Shown in pieces: positions 54,144 through 63,450 of a stretch of DNA of 64,000 nt. Both the position numbers and the translations under genes were made by a program. The notes under the pieces were generated by a model that was given only the letters and a program-made list of their open reading frames with translations, had not been told where the DNA came from and made no database searches. How positions within the stretch are numbered: the first letter of the stretch is position 1; every line of letters starts with the position of its first letter. Source of the stretch: Clostridiales bacterium (GTDB lineage Bacteria > Actinomycetota > Coriobacteriia > Anaerosomatales > SLCP01); assembly GCA_018333995.1 (NCBI GenBank), contig JAGXSG010000002.1:1-64000 (forward strand). The letters run 5' to 3'.

Positions 54144-55348
54144 CAGGCACCACCTCTTCCCTGCGTCTTACGCGCGCGCTCCTCAGCCACGATGCGGGCG
54201 AGAAACGGCTCCAAGTAACGTCGCTGCTGCTCTGGCTCGAGCAGAAACGCATCGTGCCCGTACGGGCTTTGAATCTCTGCGAACGAGACTTCCGCATCAG
54301 CGGCCTTGAGTGCGTCGACAAGCTCGCGCGCCTGGTACGTGGGGAAGAGCCAGTCGCTTGAAAACGACAGAACGAGCACCCGTGCGCTCATTCCCGCAAG
54401 CGCATCGGCCAGCGACGGGTAACCCGCCGAGAGATCAAAATAGTCCATCGCCTTGGTCATGTAGAGATACGTGTTGGCATCGAAGCGCTCGACGAACTTG
54501 CGCCCCTGATACGCAAGGTAGCTCTCGACCTCGAACTCCGTGACGAACTCAAACGCGTGCTCCGCGCGATCGCGCAAACGCCGTCCAAACTTGGCGCGCA
54601 TCGAATCGTCCGAGAGGTACGTGATGTGCCCGATCATGCGCGCGACGGCGAGTCCATGGCTCGGCTGACCGCGTTCATAGTAGTCGCCGTCAGTGAACCC
54701 CTGATCGCCAAGAATCGCTGTCCGCCCGACTTCGTTAAACGCTATCGCCTGTGCGGCAAGCCGCCACGTGGTCGCTATCACCGCGACCGAGGCCACCCGG
54801 TCAGGGTGCCGTTGCGCCCACCTGAGCGCCTGCATCCCGCCCATCGAACCGCCCACGACACACGCGAGCCGCTCTATGCCAAGCGAATTGAGGAGCGCCG
54901 CTTGGACGTCAACCATGTCTTCGATCGTGACGAGCGGGAAACGCAGGCCGTACGGCGAATTGGTGGCGGGATCCGTCGAACCCGGCCCAGTGGTGCCTGA
55001 GCACCCTCCGAGAACATTCGCGCAGATCACGAAGTACCGCTCCGTGTCGATCGCCTTGCCGGGGCCAACAACCGGTTCCCACCAGCCCGGACGCACCTCG
55101 CCGAAGCGGTCCGGACCGTTCGCGACGTGAGCGTCACCGGAAAGCGCGTGACACACCAAGACGGCATTCGCTCTCATCTCGTCAAGCGTGCCAAATGTCT
55201 CATACGCCACCGCCACGTGTTCGAGCCGATGGCCGGATACGAGATCAAAACCGCCGGAAAGCTCGATTATGCGCGGACCTGACGCGGGCGGCTCAGACGC
55301 GTGCGCCGACGCACCCCCGCCGCCCACGGCACGCTCATCCCGGATCAC
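54143..55348 (-). CDS. metX: Homoserine O-acetyltransferase MetX
   Basis: A 401-residue alpha/beta-hydrolase-fold acyltransferase: FVICANVLGGCSGTTGP, the nucleophile Ser in VVGGSMGGMQALRW, then SSDWLFP (Asp region) and GHDAFLLE (His). It acylates homoserine in the first committed step of methionine synthesis; acetyl versus succinyl use is not settled by the motifs seen. GTG 55346-55348 starts four bases after the metY stop; the longer open frame overlaps metY. The first ~25 residues are a Gly/Ala/Ser-rich extension. Confidence 0.95.
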   Translation of the reverse strand: MIRDERAVGGGGASAHASEPPASGPRIIELSGGFDLVSGHRLEHVAVAYETFGTLDEMRANAVLVCHALSGDAHVANGPDRFGEVRPGWWEPVVGPGKAIDTERYFVICANVLGGCSGTTGPGSTDPATNSPYGLRFPLVTIEDMVDVQAALLNSLGIERLACVVGGSMGGMQALRWAQRHPDRVASVAVIATTWRLAAQAIAFNEVGRTAILGDQGFTDGDYYERGQPSHGLAVARMIGHITYLSDDSMRAKFGRRLRDRAEHAFEFVTEFEVESYLAYQGRKFVERFDANTYLYMTKAMDYFDLSAGYPSLADALAGMSARVLVLSFSSDWLFPTYQARELVDALKAADAEVSFAEIQSPYGHDAFLLEPEQQRRYLEPFLARIVAEERARKTQGRGGA

Positions 55349-55352
55349 GGCG

Positions 55353-56696
55353 CTACACCCGCTCCAGCGCTTGCTCGAGATCGGCGATGATGTCGCCGAT
55401 GTCCTCGATGCCCACCGAGAGGCGCACGAACTCCTCCGAAATGCCCGCGCGCTCGAGCTGCTCGGCAGACAGCTGGCTGTGCGTGGTCGTGGCCGGGTGG
55501 ATGATGAGCGACTTCGCGTCACCCACGTTGGCGAGGTGGCTGAACAGCTCAACGCCGTCGATAAGCGCGCGGCCTGCCGCTTTGCCGCCTTTGACGCCGA
55601 ACACCACGATGCCGCCGTAGCCGTTCTCCAAGTAGCGGTCGACGTTCACCTTGCTCGGATGGGTGTCGAGGCCTGGGTAGGTGACCCACTCCACCTTGGG
55701 GTGCGCTTCGAGGTAGCGCGCGACGGCAAGGGCGTTGTCAGAGTGGCGTTGTACCCTCAGCGACAACGTCTCGATGCCGAGGAGGAACTGCTGTGAGTTG
55801 AACGGGGAGAGCGAGGCGCCCAAGTCGCGCTGGAGTTGCACGCGCGCCTTGATGCCGAACGCGACATTGCCGAGACCGGGAAAGTCACCGAACACATCCC
55901 AGAACTTGAGCCCGTGGTAGCTCGGGTCGGGCTCGGTGAACCACGGGTGGCGTCCGCCGCCCCAATCGAAGTTGCCGCCGTCGACGAGGATGCCGCCAAT
56001 CGAGGTGCCGTGCCCGCCGAGCCACTTGGTGAGTGAGTGGATGACGACCGCTGCGCCATGCTCGATAGGTCGGCTAAGGTACGGGGTCGCAAACGTGTTG
56101 TCGACGAAGAGCGGGATGTTGAGCGCGCGCCCCGCCTCGGCCAGTCCTGCGATGTCGGGGACATCGAGGCGCGGGTTGCCGATCGTCTCGACGAACCACG
56201 CCTTGGTAGTCGGATCGCTCGCCTCGGCGAACCCGTCGGTGTCCGCGGTGTCCACGAAGCGTACGTCGATGCCGAGCTTACGGAACGTGTGCAGGAAGAT
56301 GTTCCACGTGCCGCCGTAGAGCGACGTCGAGCTCACGATCGAATCGCCCGCACCGGCGACGTTTAGCAGCGCGATCACCTCGGCCGAGTGGCCCGAGGCG
56401 GTGGCGAGCGCCGCCGTGCCGCCCTCAAGCGCGGCGACGCGCTGCTCAAGCACGTCGTTGGTGGGGTTCATGATGCGCGAGTAGATGTTGCCGAATTCGC
56501 GCAGGCCGAAGAGGTCGGCGGCATGATCGGTGTCGCGGAAGTTGTAGGCGACGGTCTGGTAGATCGGAACCGCGCGCGACCCGGTCGTAGGGTCCGGCGT
56601 GGCGCCGGCATGGATGGCACGCGTGTCGAATCCGGGGGTACGAGGGGCGGTGGCGTCGGGCGTGGAGCCCGTCTCAGATGCGGTGTGCTCGCTCAT
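55353..56696 (-). CDS. metY: O-acetylhomoserine sulfhydrylase (aminocarboxypropyltransferase) MetY
   Basis: A 447-residue Cys/Met-metabolism PLP enzyme: PIYQTVAYNFRDTDHAADLF, YSRIMNPTNDVLEQRVAALE, and the PLP Lys in IHSLTKWLGGHGTSIGG. It uses O-acylhomoserine and sulfide to make homocysteine (direct sulfhydrylation), matching the downstream metX and metW. The first ~20 residues are Ser/Thr/Pro-rich. No SAM riboswitch of a class I know was seen upstream. Confidence 0.95.
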   Translation of the reverse strand: MSEHTASETGSTPDATAPRTPGFDTRAIHAGATPDPTTGSRAVPIYQTVAYNFRDTDHAADLFGLREFGNIYSRIMNPTNDVLEQRVAALEGGTAALATASGHSAEVIALLNVAGAGDSIVSSTSLYGGTWNIFLHTFRKLGIDVRFVDTADTDGFAEASDPTTKAWFVETIGNPRLDVPDIAGLAEAGRALNIPLFVDNTFATPYLSRPIEHGAAVVIHSLTKWLGGHGTSIGGILVDGGNFDWGGGRHPWFTEPDPSYHGLKFWDVFGDFPGLGNVAFGIKARVQLQRDLGASLSPFNSQQFLLGIETLSLRVQRHSDNALAVARYLEAHPKVEWVTYPGLDTHPSKVNVDRYLENGYGGIVVFGVKGGKAAGRALIDGVELFSHLANVGDAKSLIIHPATTTHSQLSAEQLERAGISEEFVRLSVGIEDIGDIIADLEQALERV

Positions 56697-57032
56697 GGTC
56701 GTCTCACTCTCGTGTCGTATTCGCTGAGGATAGATGTACCCGACCTAGCGTCCGGCCGGGTGGCCGAGGCGCCCAGACCCGTCGCATGCACGACAAGACC
56801 CGGGCTGGGCCATCAACTCCATCATCATCGCGAACACGGTGACGTGAACCATGGTTGTAGCTTCCGCACCTCCTTGCGCAACTCGTAGTGATTCAGTGAA
56901 TCCTGCCACCGCCTCGGGTTCTCGTCAAGCTCACGCAAACCTGCACAGGCATTCGTCGCTACAGTACACTCGGAGGGTACCGCTTCATCGGACCGCGCTC
57001 GGTGCCCACGATTTTGCCCCGAGAGGAGCCTC
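56697..57032. other. Divergent promoter region between metY and the DUF438 gene
   Basis: These 336 bases separate divergent genes. On the minus strand a 35-codon frame (ATG 56850-56852 to TAG 56745-56747) contains SCRACDGSGRLG, a CxxCxGxG zinc-ribbon-like motif; an AAGGAGG lies 16 bases upstream, too far for a standard site. It could be a leader peptide for metY or chance. No riboswitch fold was recognised. Confidence 0.4.
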
Positions 57033-58499
57033 ATGCGGATCACACGCGAAACCAAACTTCACGGCCTGCTCGAAACCTACCCCTTCCTCCTCGAGTACCT
57101 CGCCGGACTCAAGCCGGAGTTCGCAAAGCTCAAGAACCCCGTTCTCCGCAACACTGTCGCACGCGTCGCGACCTTATCGGCCGTCGCGGAGATGGGCGGC
57201 ATGAGCGTGGACGATCTCATTGAGTCGATCTCGAGCCAAATCACTCTCCATGCAATCCACGAGGAGGATGCCGCATCCGCGGCAACCCCGCTCGACGAAG
57301 CGTCACGTGCGCGCCGTCAGGAGGCGCTCAAAGAGATCATCCGCAAGCTTCACGATGGCGCGTCTGTCGATGAGGTCAAGGCCGAGTTCGAAGCACTCAC
57401 CGCCGAGATCGACGCGGTCGAGATTGCCGCGATGGAACAAGCGCTCATCGCGGAAGGGATGCCCGTCGAGGAGGTCCAGCGGCTTTGCGACGTCCATGTG
57501 AGCGTCTTTCGCGCGGCGCTAGAATCGAGCCAGTCGGAAGAAGACCTCGCCGTGGCACCGGGCCATCCGGTCGACACGTACCGCCGGGAAAACGCGGCCG
57601 CCGGCGAGATCGTCGCTGAGCTGCGCTGCGCTGTAGAGGAACTCGGGCCCTCGCTCGCCGAGGATCCGGAGGCGGCGCTAGGCGCGCTCGAATCAGGACT
57701 CACTCGCCTGCTCGACGGGCTCGCCACACACTACGCGCGCAAGGAAAACCAGCTGTTCCCGATGCTCGAGCACCACGGCATCGAAGGTCCCACCAAAGTG
57801 ATGTGGGCGCTCGATGACGACATCCGTTCCCGCATCAAGACAGATCTCGCCGCCGTGCGTGCGGGAGATACGGGAGCGCTCGCAAACTCGCTCCCGGAAA
57901 CGCTCGGCATGGTCGAGGACATGATCTACAAGGAAGAGAAGATCCTCTTTCCCACGGCGCTTGCGGCACTCAACGAGGCCGAGTGGGAGGCAATGGCCAC
58001 CGGCGAGGCCGAGATCGGCTTCGCATGGATCGAGCCGCCGGTAAACGCCGCGCACCCTGGAGCGGGCGTGGCCGCGCACAGCGGGACCGCCGGGGCGGCG
58101 GCGCTCCCCCTCACCACCGGCGCGCTTACGCTCGAGCAGATCGACCTCATGGTGCGCGCGCTCCCGTTCGACGTCACGTACGTCGACGAGCACGACCGCG
58201 TACGCTTCTACTCGGAAGGTGACCGGGTCTTCCCGCGCTCGCCCGCGGTCATCGGTCGGGAGGTGAAGAACTGCCATCCGCCCGGAAGTGTTGCTGTCGT
58301 CGAGCGCATCCTCGACGATTTCAAAACTGGGTCGAAGGATCTCGCCGAGTTCTGGATCGAACTCAATGGTGTCTTCATTCACATCCGCTACTATGCCCTC
58401 CGCGATCTTGACGGCACATATCGCGGCTGCCTCGAGGTTGTGCAAGACGCGACGTGCGTGCGCTCGCTCAAGGGGGAAAAGCGTCTGCTCGACTGGTAA
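57033..58499 (+). CDS. DUF438 protein with hemerythrin and PAS domains
   Basis: A 488-residue protein. Residues ~1-65 resemble DUF1858 (LHGLLETYPFLLEYLAGLKP). ~85-155 is DUF438 (EALKEIIRKLHDGASVDEVK), ~165-315 a hemerythrin-type four-helix bundle with metal-ligand-like HYARKENQLFPMLEHHG and IYKEEKILFP, and ~365-480 a PAS_10 domain (FDVTYVDEHDRVRFYSEGDR). The di-iron and PAS modules suggest oxygen, NO or redox sensing. GAGAGGAG precedes the ATG. No DNA-binding or kinase output is visible. Confidence 0.9.
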   Translation: MRITRETKLHGLLETYPFLLEYLAGLKPEFAKLKNPVLRNTVARVATLSAVAEMGGMSVDDLIESISSQITLHAIHEEDAASAATPLDEASRARRQEALKEIIRKLHDGASVDEVKAEFEALTAEIDAVEIAAMEQALIAEGMPVEEVQRLCDVHVSVFRAALESSQSEEDLAVAPGHPVDTYRRENAAAGEIVAELRCAVEELGPSLAEDPEAALGALESGLTRLLDGLATHYARKENQLFPMLEHHGIEGPTKVMWALDDDIRSRIKTDLAAVRAGDTGALANSLPETLGMVEDMIYKEEKILFPTALAALNEAEWEAMATGEAEIGFAWIEPPVNAAHPGAGVAAHSGTAGAAALPLTTGALTLEQIDLMVRALPFDVTYVDEHDRVRFYSEGDRVFPRSPAVIGREVKNCHPPGSVAVVERILDDFKTGSKDLAEFWIELNGVFIHIRYYALRDLDGTYRGCLEVVQDATCVRSLKGEKRLLDW

Positions 58500-58526
58500 G
58501 CGTGGCTGTGCCCGCCACCAGAGCAC

Positions 58527-59687
58527 TCACCCCTTGACCACCCCGATCGGTCGCAAGCGCACGAGTGGCTCGACCAAGTCGCGCTGGTGACGCATCACGT
58601 CTTCGATGTCCTTGTAGGCGGCCGGGGCCTCCTCGGCCACGTCGTGCTTCTTCGCCTTGAAGAGGCGGATGTTTCGCTCTCGCAGGTCGGCGAGCACCTT
58701 CTCGCGCGGGAACGCCCGCTTCGCCGCCTTGCGCCCCATCGCCCGGCCCGCCCCGTGACTGCACGACTCGAACGACTCGGGATTCGCGAGCCCGCGGCAG
58801 ACGTAGCTCGCCGTGCCCATCGAGCCGGGCACGAGCACGGTCCCCACCGCGTGCACCGCACCTTTGCGGTGCACGATGACGCTCTCGCCGAAGTGCTCTT
58901 CGGCGGCCGCGTAGTTGTGGTGGACGTCGACCTCACCGGTCGCCTCCAAGCCCGGGAACTTCCGCTCGATCGCGCGCCGGACAGCCCCGGCCATGAGGCG
59001 CCGGTTCTCGCGCGCGAATCGCAGGCAGAACCCCATCACCTCGAGGTACTCGCGCCCGGCCTCGGAGTCTGCCGCGAGGTGCGCGAGTCCCCACTCCGGC
59101 GGCACGGGCGAGCCCGACGCGCGGTTCTCGGCCTTGGCGACGGCGTCGTAGTGCTCGGCCATCTGCTTGCCGAGGTTCCGGCTGCCCGAGTGCACCATCG
59201 CCCACACCGTATCGTCGGGATCGACCTGCAACTCGATGAAGTGGTTACCGCCGCCGAGCGTGCCGACCTGCCGCACGGCCTTGTCGACCTCGGCGCGCAG
59301 CGGAGCGATGCCGGGCACGTCGTCGAAGAGCGACGTGCGGTCTGTCTGCGGCGAGCGGTGCCACTCGAACCCGGTGGGCACGGAGCGCTGGATGTCGTTC
59401 AAGATGCCGTCACGGGCCGAGGCGAACTCGCGATGCGCGATCCCCGTCGACCACGCCCTCACGCCGCACCCGATGTCGAGGCCGACCGCGTGCGGGATCA
59501 CCTGGCCGAGCGCCGCGAGCACCCCTCCGATAGGCATTCCGTACCCGACGTGCGCGTCGGGCATGAGCGCCACGTGCCGATGCGCGAACGGCAGCTGTGC
59601 GAGGTTGCGCGCCTGGGCGAGCGTGGGATCGTCGAGGTCGGCGCCCCAGACCTTGACCGGCACCCCGGATGTCGGGATCTCGTACAC
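58527..59687 (-). CDS. rtcB: RtcB family RNA ligase
   Basis: A 386-residue GTP-dependent RNA ligase: VALMPDAHVGYGMPIGGVLA, GLDIGCGVRAW with the metal Cys, LGGGNHFIEL, MVHSGSRNLGKQ and CSHGAGRAMGRKAA with the guanylylated His. It joins 2',3'-cyclic phosphate and 5'-OH ends in RNA repair or ribosome rescue. The size is the compact bacterial form. It converges with the DUF438 gene and lies downstream of the response-regulator genes with a small gap. Confidence 0.94.
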   Translation of the reverse strand: MYEIPTSGVPVKVWGADLDDPTLAQARNLAQLPFAHRHVALMPDAHVGYGMPIGGVLAALGQVIPHAVGLDIGCGVRAWSTGIAHREFASARDGILNDIQRSVPTGFEWHRSPQTDRTSLFDDVPGIAPLRAEVDKAVRQVGTLGGGNHFIELQVDPDDTVWAMVHSGSRNLGKQMAEHYDAVAKAENRASGSPVPPEWGLAHLAADSEAGREYLEVMGFCLRFARENRRLMAGAVRRAIERKFPGLEATGEVDVHHNYAAAEEHFGESVIVHRKGAVHAVGTVLVPGSMGTASYVCRGLANPESFESCSHGAGRAMGRKAAKRAFPREKVLADLRERNIRLFKAKKHDVAEEAPAAYKDIEDVMRHQRDLVEPLVRLRPIGVVKG

Positions 59688-59697
59688 GGTTGACCAG

Positions 59698-60150
59698 CTA
59701 CTCGTGCTCCCTGTGCATGATCGTGACCATCATGCGCAATCTGCTCAGTTGCGACTGGCGGCGGCGCGCGCGCTCCGCCGCGTTCGCCGGGTCGAGCATC
59801 GTCTCGACCTGATCGGCCAGTTCCTTGGGCGAAAACGGCTTGGTCATGTACTCGGCTTCGCCCATCTCGACCGTGTCAAGCTGACTCGCGAACTCGCCGA
59901 TCGCCGAGAGGAACAGCACTGGTATATCCTTCGTGCCCGGATCGGCGGAAAGCCTCCTGTAGACGTCCCGGCCGTCCAGCCCGGGCATCATGATGTCGAG
60001 CACGATGAGATCGGGCTTCTCCGACTTCACGATCGCCAGCGCTTCGACACCAGAGTGCGCTCCTGTGACCTCATGTCCGCGCGCAGTGAGCGTCGCGCTC
60101 ACCAACCGAACGATAGACGGCTCGTCATCGACGGACAGTATCTTCGCCAT
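59698..60150 (-). CDS. Response regulator, REC only
   Basis: A 150-residue receiver domain: ILSVDDEPSIVRL, phospho-Asp in DLIVLDIMMPGLDGRDV, LFLSAIG and YMTKPFSPKEL, with a ~30-residue helical basic tail (RARRRQSQLSRLRMM). AAGGAG is upstream. It is the third gene of the hybrid kinase-regulator-regulator set; output by protein contact is likely. Confidence 0.92.
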   Translation of the reverse strand: MAKILSVDDEPSIVRLVSATLTARGHEVTGAHSGVEALAIVKSEKPDLIVLDIMMPGLDGRDVYRRLSADPGTKDIPVLFLSAIGEFASQLDTVEMGEAEYMTKPFSPKELADQVETMLDPANAAERARRRQSQLSRLRMMVTIMHREHE

Positions 60151-60182
60151 GTCGACCGCACTCCTTCCGTTCGTGTAACACC

Positions 60183-60551
60183 TCAGGGCCCATCAAGGAA
60201 CCGGGAAACCTGTTCGACAAGTTCTCTCGGCGTGAACGGCTTGCAGATATAGCAGACCGCTCCGCAATCGATGCCCTTCTCCCGCTCGTAGAGCTGGCTT
60301 TTGGCCGATAGCATGATGACCGGTATGTCAGCTGTGGCAGGCTCAGCCTTAAGGCGCTCGACCGTCTCGTAGCCAGTCATGACCGGCATCATCACATCCA
60401 TGAGGATGAGGTCGGGCGCCTCATCGCGCGCCGCGCTTATGGCCGAGATCCCGTCTGTCACCGCAACTGTCTCGTGCCCCGCTTTTTCGAGCGAAAAGCA
60501 TATGAGTTTCACGATGTGGGGCTCGTCATCGACGATCAGGATGCGCGCCAC
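60183..60551 (-). CDS. Response regulator, REC only
   Basis: A 122-residue receiver domain: ARILIVDDEPHIVKLICFSL, phospho-Asp in DLILMDVMMPVMTGYETVER, IMLSAKS and YICKPFTPREL. GTG 60549-60551 is preferred because it yields the usual start; a TTG two codons earlier has better ribosome spacing. It follows the hybrid kinase stop immediately. Confidence 0.9.
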   Translation of the reverse strand: MARILIVDDEPHIVKLICFSLEKAGHETVAVTDGISAISAARDEAPDLILMDVMMPVMTGYETVERLKAEPATADIPVIMLSAKSQLYEREKGIDCGAVCYICKPFTPRELVEQVSRFLDGP

Positions 60552-60557
60552 CGCCAA

Positions 60558-62711
60558 TCACCCCTCCTCGGCGAGTAGTGACTCGACGCGTTGGGCAAGT
60601 TCTTCTGCCGAGAAGGGCTTGGGCACCTGTCCGGCCGCCATGTCAATGACGCCGATGCGCGAATGGTCGATCCGGTGGGCGGTCATCACGACGATGGGTA
60701 TGTCAGACAGCCCCGGATCCGTCTTGATCTCCTGGATGACCTGGTAGCCGTCCATCTCGGGCATCTTCAGGTCGAGCAGCACGAGATCGGGACGTGAGCG
60801 GGCGATCGCCGCCATCGCTTCCTTGCCGTCGTACGCCGGCATCACCGCGAAACCCTTAGCCTTAAGCACCCGGCTGATCGAATCGACGATGTCGCGGTCA
60901 TCGTCGGCGACGAGCACGAGCGGGGAGGCGACGGAGCCCACAAGGCCGTCGATCACGCTCACCAGACGCCTCTGATCGACAGGCTTCTCCAGATAGTTCG
61001 CCGCGCCAAGACGCATGCTCTTGCCTTCGTCGCAGACCACTGAGAGCACGAGCACCGGGATATCGGCGGTCTCGGGATCGTTCTTGAGCCGCTGGAGCAA
61101 ATCGAACCCGTCACCGTCATCGAGCATCACGTCGAGGGTAATCGCGCGCGGAAGGTGTCTTACGGCAAGCTCCGCCGCGGCCTGGGCGGTGTGGGCGATG
61201 AGCACATCGTACCCTCGCTTGGTCAGGTAGGTCTCGATGAGGCTCGCGACACAGGGGTCACGGTCTACGACGAGCACGGTCCCTCCGGTCACGTCGGGTC
61301 CTTCGACGGCAGGAGTGCGCACAAGGCGTGACGAAGCCACCGGCAACGAGAAGGCGAACGTGCTTCCCTCGCCGAGCACGCTTTCCACCCACACGCTCCC
61401 GCCGAGCAGCTCAACGATGCTCTTGCAGATCGAAAGCCCCAAACCCGTACCGCCGATGTCGCGGGTGAGCGAGGAGTCGACACGATAGAACTTAGTGAAG
61501 AGCTGCGCTTGGTCTTCCGGCTTGATACCGATGCCTGCATCCGTCACGTCCACGACTATCATCTCCCCGTCGTGTCGCGCCTTGATCGTCGCCCGGCCGC
61601 CGCCGGGCGAGTATTTGATCGCGTTGCTGACGAGATTCATGAGCACCTGGCCGACCCGGTCACGGTCACCAGCGGCGCGCGGGAGACCGTCTGCCACCTC
61701 ACACACGAGTTCGACGCCGGACTTCTCGGCCATGGTCTTGAAGGTCTCGGCTGTGCTCATGATGAGGTCGGGGATCTCGATTGGCTCCACCTTGAGGTGG
61801 ATTCGTCCAGATTCGATGCGCGAGATGTCGAGCATGTCGTTGATCAAGCTGACGAGACGGTCGGAGTTCTCCTGTACGATCTCTAGAAACTCGCGCTGAA
61901 CTTCGTTGATCTCGCCTGCTTCACCGTCGACAATGAGGTCGACGTAGCCTTTGATGGATGTCAGCGGCGTGCGAAGCTCGTGGGAGACAGTGGAGACGAA
62001 CTCGTTTTTCATGGTCGCCATCTCGCGCTCTGCTGTGATATCGCGCATGGTGGAGACCGTGCCGATCACCGCGCCTCCCCGATCAAGCACCGGATTGGTG
62101 CGAATCTGCACGACCCTGTGATCCGGTTCGGAAAGCGTACCCTCCCAGACCGCATCGATCGGCTCCGCACCGTGCGGTGACGGCTCTACCCCGAGAATCT
62201 CGGCCACGGTCACCATCTCGCCGAGAAACCCGTCGAGCCGCGGACCGCACATCTCCCGCGCCGACGGGTTGAAGAACGTCAGGCGCCCATCAGGCGCGAA
62301 GACAAACACTCCGTCGCCGGTAGCCGCGAGTATCGCCTCTGCACGCTCAAGTTCGTCAGCGGCCCCCGTCTCATCGCGCATGACCACGGCCACACTGTCG
62401 CCTCCCGGACAGTCGGGATCGGCGAAAGGAACAAGCGTGCATGAAATGTCACGCCCCTGCGCCGCCACGGTGGACCGCGCTCGCGCGCCTCCCTCAAGGC
62501 GCGCCTCCTCGAGAGCGGCGGTAAGACCCTGCACGCCGAGCAGGCCAACGCCGCCGTACATCACAGCCACGCGTTCCACTCCGAGCAGGGATTCCGCCGC
62601 CTCGTTCAAGATCCGGATGCGGTCTTGAGCGTCAACGATGAGCAACCCTTCGCGCGAGGTGGCCAGGAGCGTGCGAACTCGTACGTCGCGCCTGCGCTCT
62701 TCGTTCGTCAC
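60558..62711 (-). CDS. Soluble hybrid histidine kinase, PAS-PAS-HisKA-HATPase-REC-REC
   Basis: A 717-residue cytoplasmic kinase. PAS 1 spans ~15-120 (GLLIVDAQDRIRILNEAAES) and PAS 2 ~130-235 (GVFVFAPDGRLTFFNPSARE). HisKA has SHELRTPLTSIKGYVDLIVD and the HATPase has NLVSNAIKYS, DAGIGIKPED and GGTGLGLSICK. Two receiver domains follow, with LDVMLDDGDGFDLL and VLLDLKMPEMDGYQVI. No membrane helices, so intracellular sensing is expected. GTG 62709-62711 with GGGGGTG upstream. Together with the two REC-only genes it may form a branched phosphorelay. Confidence 0.94.
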   Translation of the reverse strand: MTNEERRRDVRVRTLLATSREGLLIVDAQDRIRILNEAAESLLGVERVAVMYGGVGLLGVQGLTAALEEARLEGGARARSTVAAQGRDISCTLVPFADPDCPGGDSVAVVMRDETGAADELERAEAILAATGDGVFVFAPDGRLTFFNPSAREMCGPRLDGFLGEMVTVAEILGVEPSPHGAEPIDAVWEGTLSEPDHRVVQIRTNPVLDRGGAVIGTVSTMRDITAEREMATMKNEFVSTVSHELRTPLTSIKGYVDLIVDGEAGEINEVQREFLEIVQENSDRLVSLINDMLDISRIESGRIHLKVEPIEIPDLIMSTAETFKTMAEKSGVELVCEVADGLPRAAGDRDRVGQVLMNLVSNAIKYSPGGGRATIKARHDGEMIVVDVTDAGIGIKPEDQAQLFTKFYRVDSSLTRDIGGTGLGLSICKSIVELLGGSVWVESVLGEGSTFAFSLPVASSRLVRTPAVEGPDVTGGTVLVVDRDPCVASLIETYLTKRGYDVLIAHTAQAAAELAVRHLPRAITLDVMLDDGDGFDLLQRLKNDPETADIPVLVLSVVCDEGKSMRLGAANYLEKPVDQRRLVSVIDGLVGSVASPLVLVADDDRDIVDSISRVLKAKGFAVMPAYDGKEAMAAIARSRPDLVLLDLKMPEMDGYQVIQEIKTDPGLSDIPIVVMTAHRIDHSRIGVIDMAAGQVPKPFSAEELAQRVESLLAEEG

Positions 62712-62786
62712 CGCACCCCCGTACGCCGGACATCGCTACCTGGGTACTTCGTCACATGTACCGCATACCCTGTTCGCCGACGTTCC

Positions 62787-63377
62787 TCACGTGCGCGCCG
62801 CGTCGGTCTCGTTTGCCCAGATCCGCACCGATTCCGCCTCGATCTCCGGTCTCATCTGCGGAGTTATCGAGGAGAGTGGCCCCGCCTGAACCCGCCTGCC
62901 GAGAATGCCCTGCAGGTAGATCTCCGAGTCGATCATGGCGGTAATTGTGGGCCGGGCGAGTTCGACGATGAGTCCCACAAAACACGTATCGTCCTGTTCG
63001 CCACGGGCAAACGTGCCAAACACATCGATGGTTCTCACTCCGTACCGCTCCGACAACACCGTGCCGTGCGCCCGCACGCGAGCCGCAATGTCATCGAGCG
63101 ACCGGACGGGGCCGTCACCCAGACCGGCCACGCCGCGACCGGTCTGGGTGATTCCCCCTGAATCTCTATCTGCCGGTGACCCGACACGTCCGCCCACACC
63201 AAGCACATCAGCCACCCGGCTGAGCCGCTCAAGTGACGCGGTCCGATACTCGCACGCCTCCCAGCGAGCGATCTGTTGCTGCACCACTCCAAGCCGCTCG
63301 CCGAGCTCGCGCTGGGAAAGACCGCGCGCGGTGCGCGCCCTCACAAGTAGCGGCCCGATGTCGAGAAGTCCTCCCAC
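62787..63377 (-). CDS. HTH - degenerate MNT-type nucleotidyltransferase protein
   Basis: A 196-residue protein. Residues ~8-60 are a Xre-type HTH (ARTARGLSQRELGERLGVVQ). Residues ~90-185 follow MNT nucleotidyltransferases (YGVRTIDVFGTFARGE), but where active members have an S-D-x-D metal site this one has CFVGLIVEL, so both catalytic Asp are gone. It may be a pseudo-enzyme or repressor related to MNT/HepT antitoxins. The start (GTG 63377) is weakly supported. Confidence 0.7.
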   Translation of the reverse strand: MGGLLDIGPLLVRARTARGLSQRELGERLGVVQQQIARWEACEYRTASLERLSRVADVLGVGGRVGSPADRDSGGITQTGRGVAGLGDGPVRSLDDIAARVRAHGTVLSERYGVRTIDVFGTFARGEQDDTCFVGLIVELARPTITAMIDSEIYLQGILGRRVQAGPLSSITPQMRPEIEAESVRIWANETDAART

Positions 63378-63450
63378 GGTAGAGATACTACCCGGGTGAT
63401 GTCGCGAAACACAACATCTGCGTTGTTAGCACCGCGTCTGTGCTCGCGAG

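Noticed and set aside
56697-57032. SAM riboswitch upstream of metY
   Set aside because: No SAM-I, SAM-II or SAM-IV core sequence or pairing pattern was found on the minus strand.
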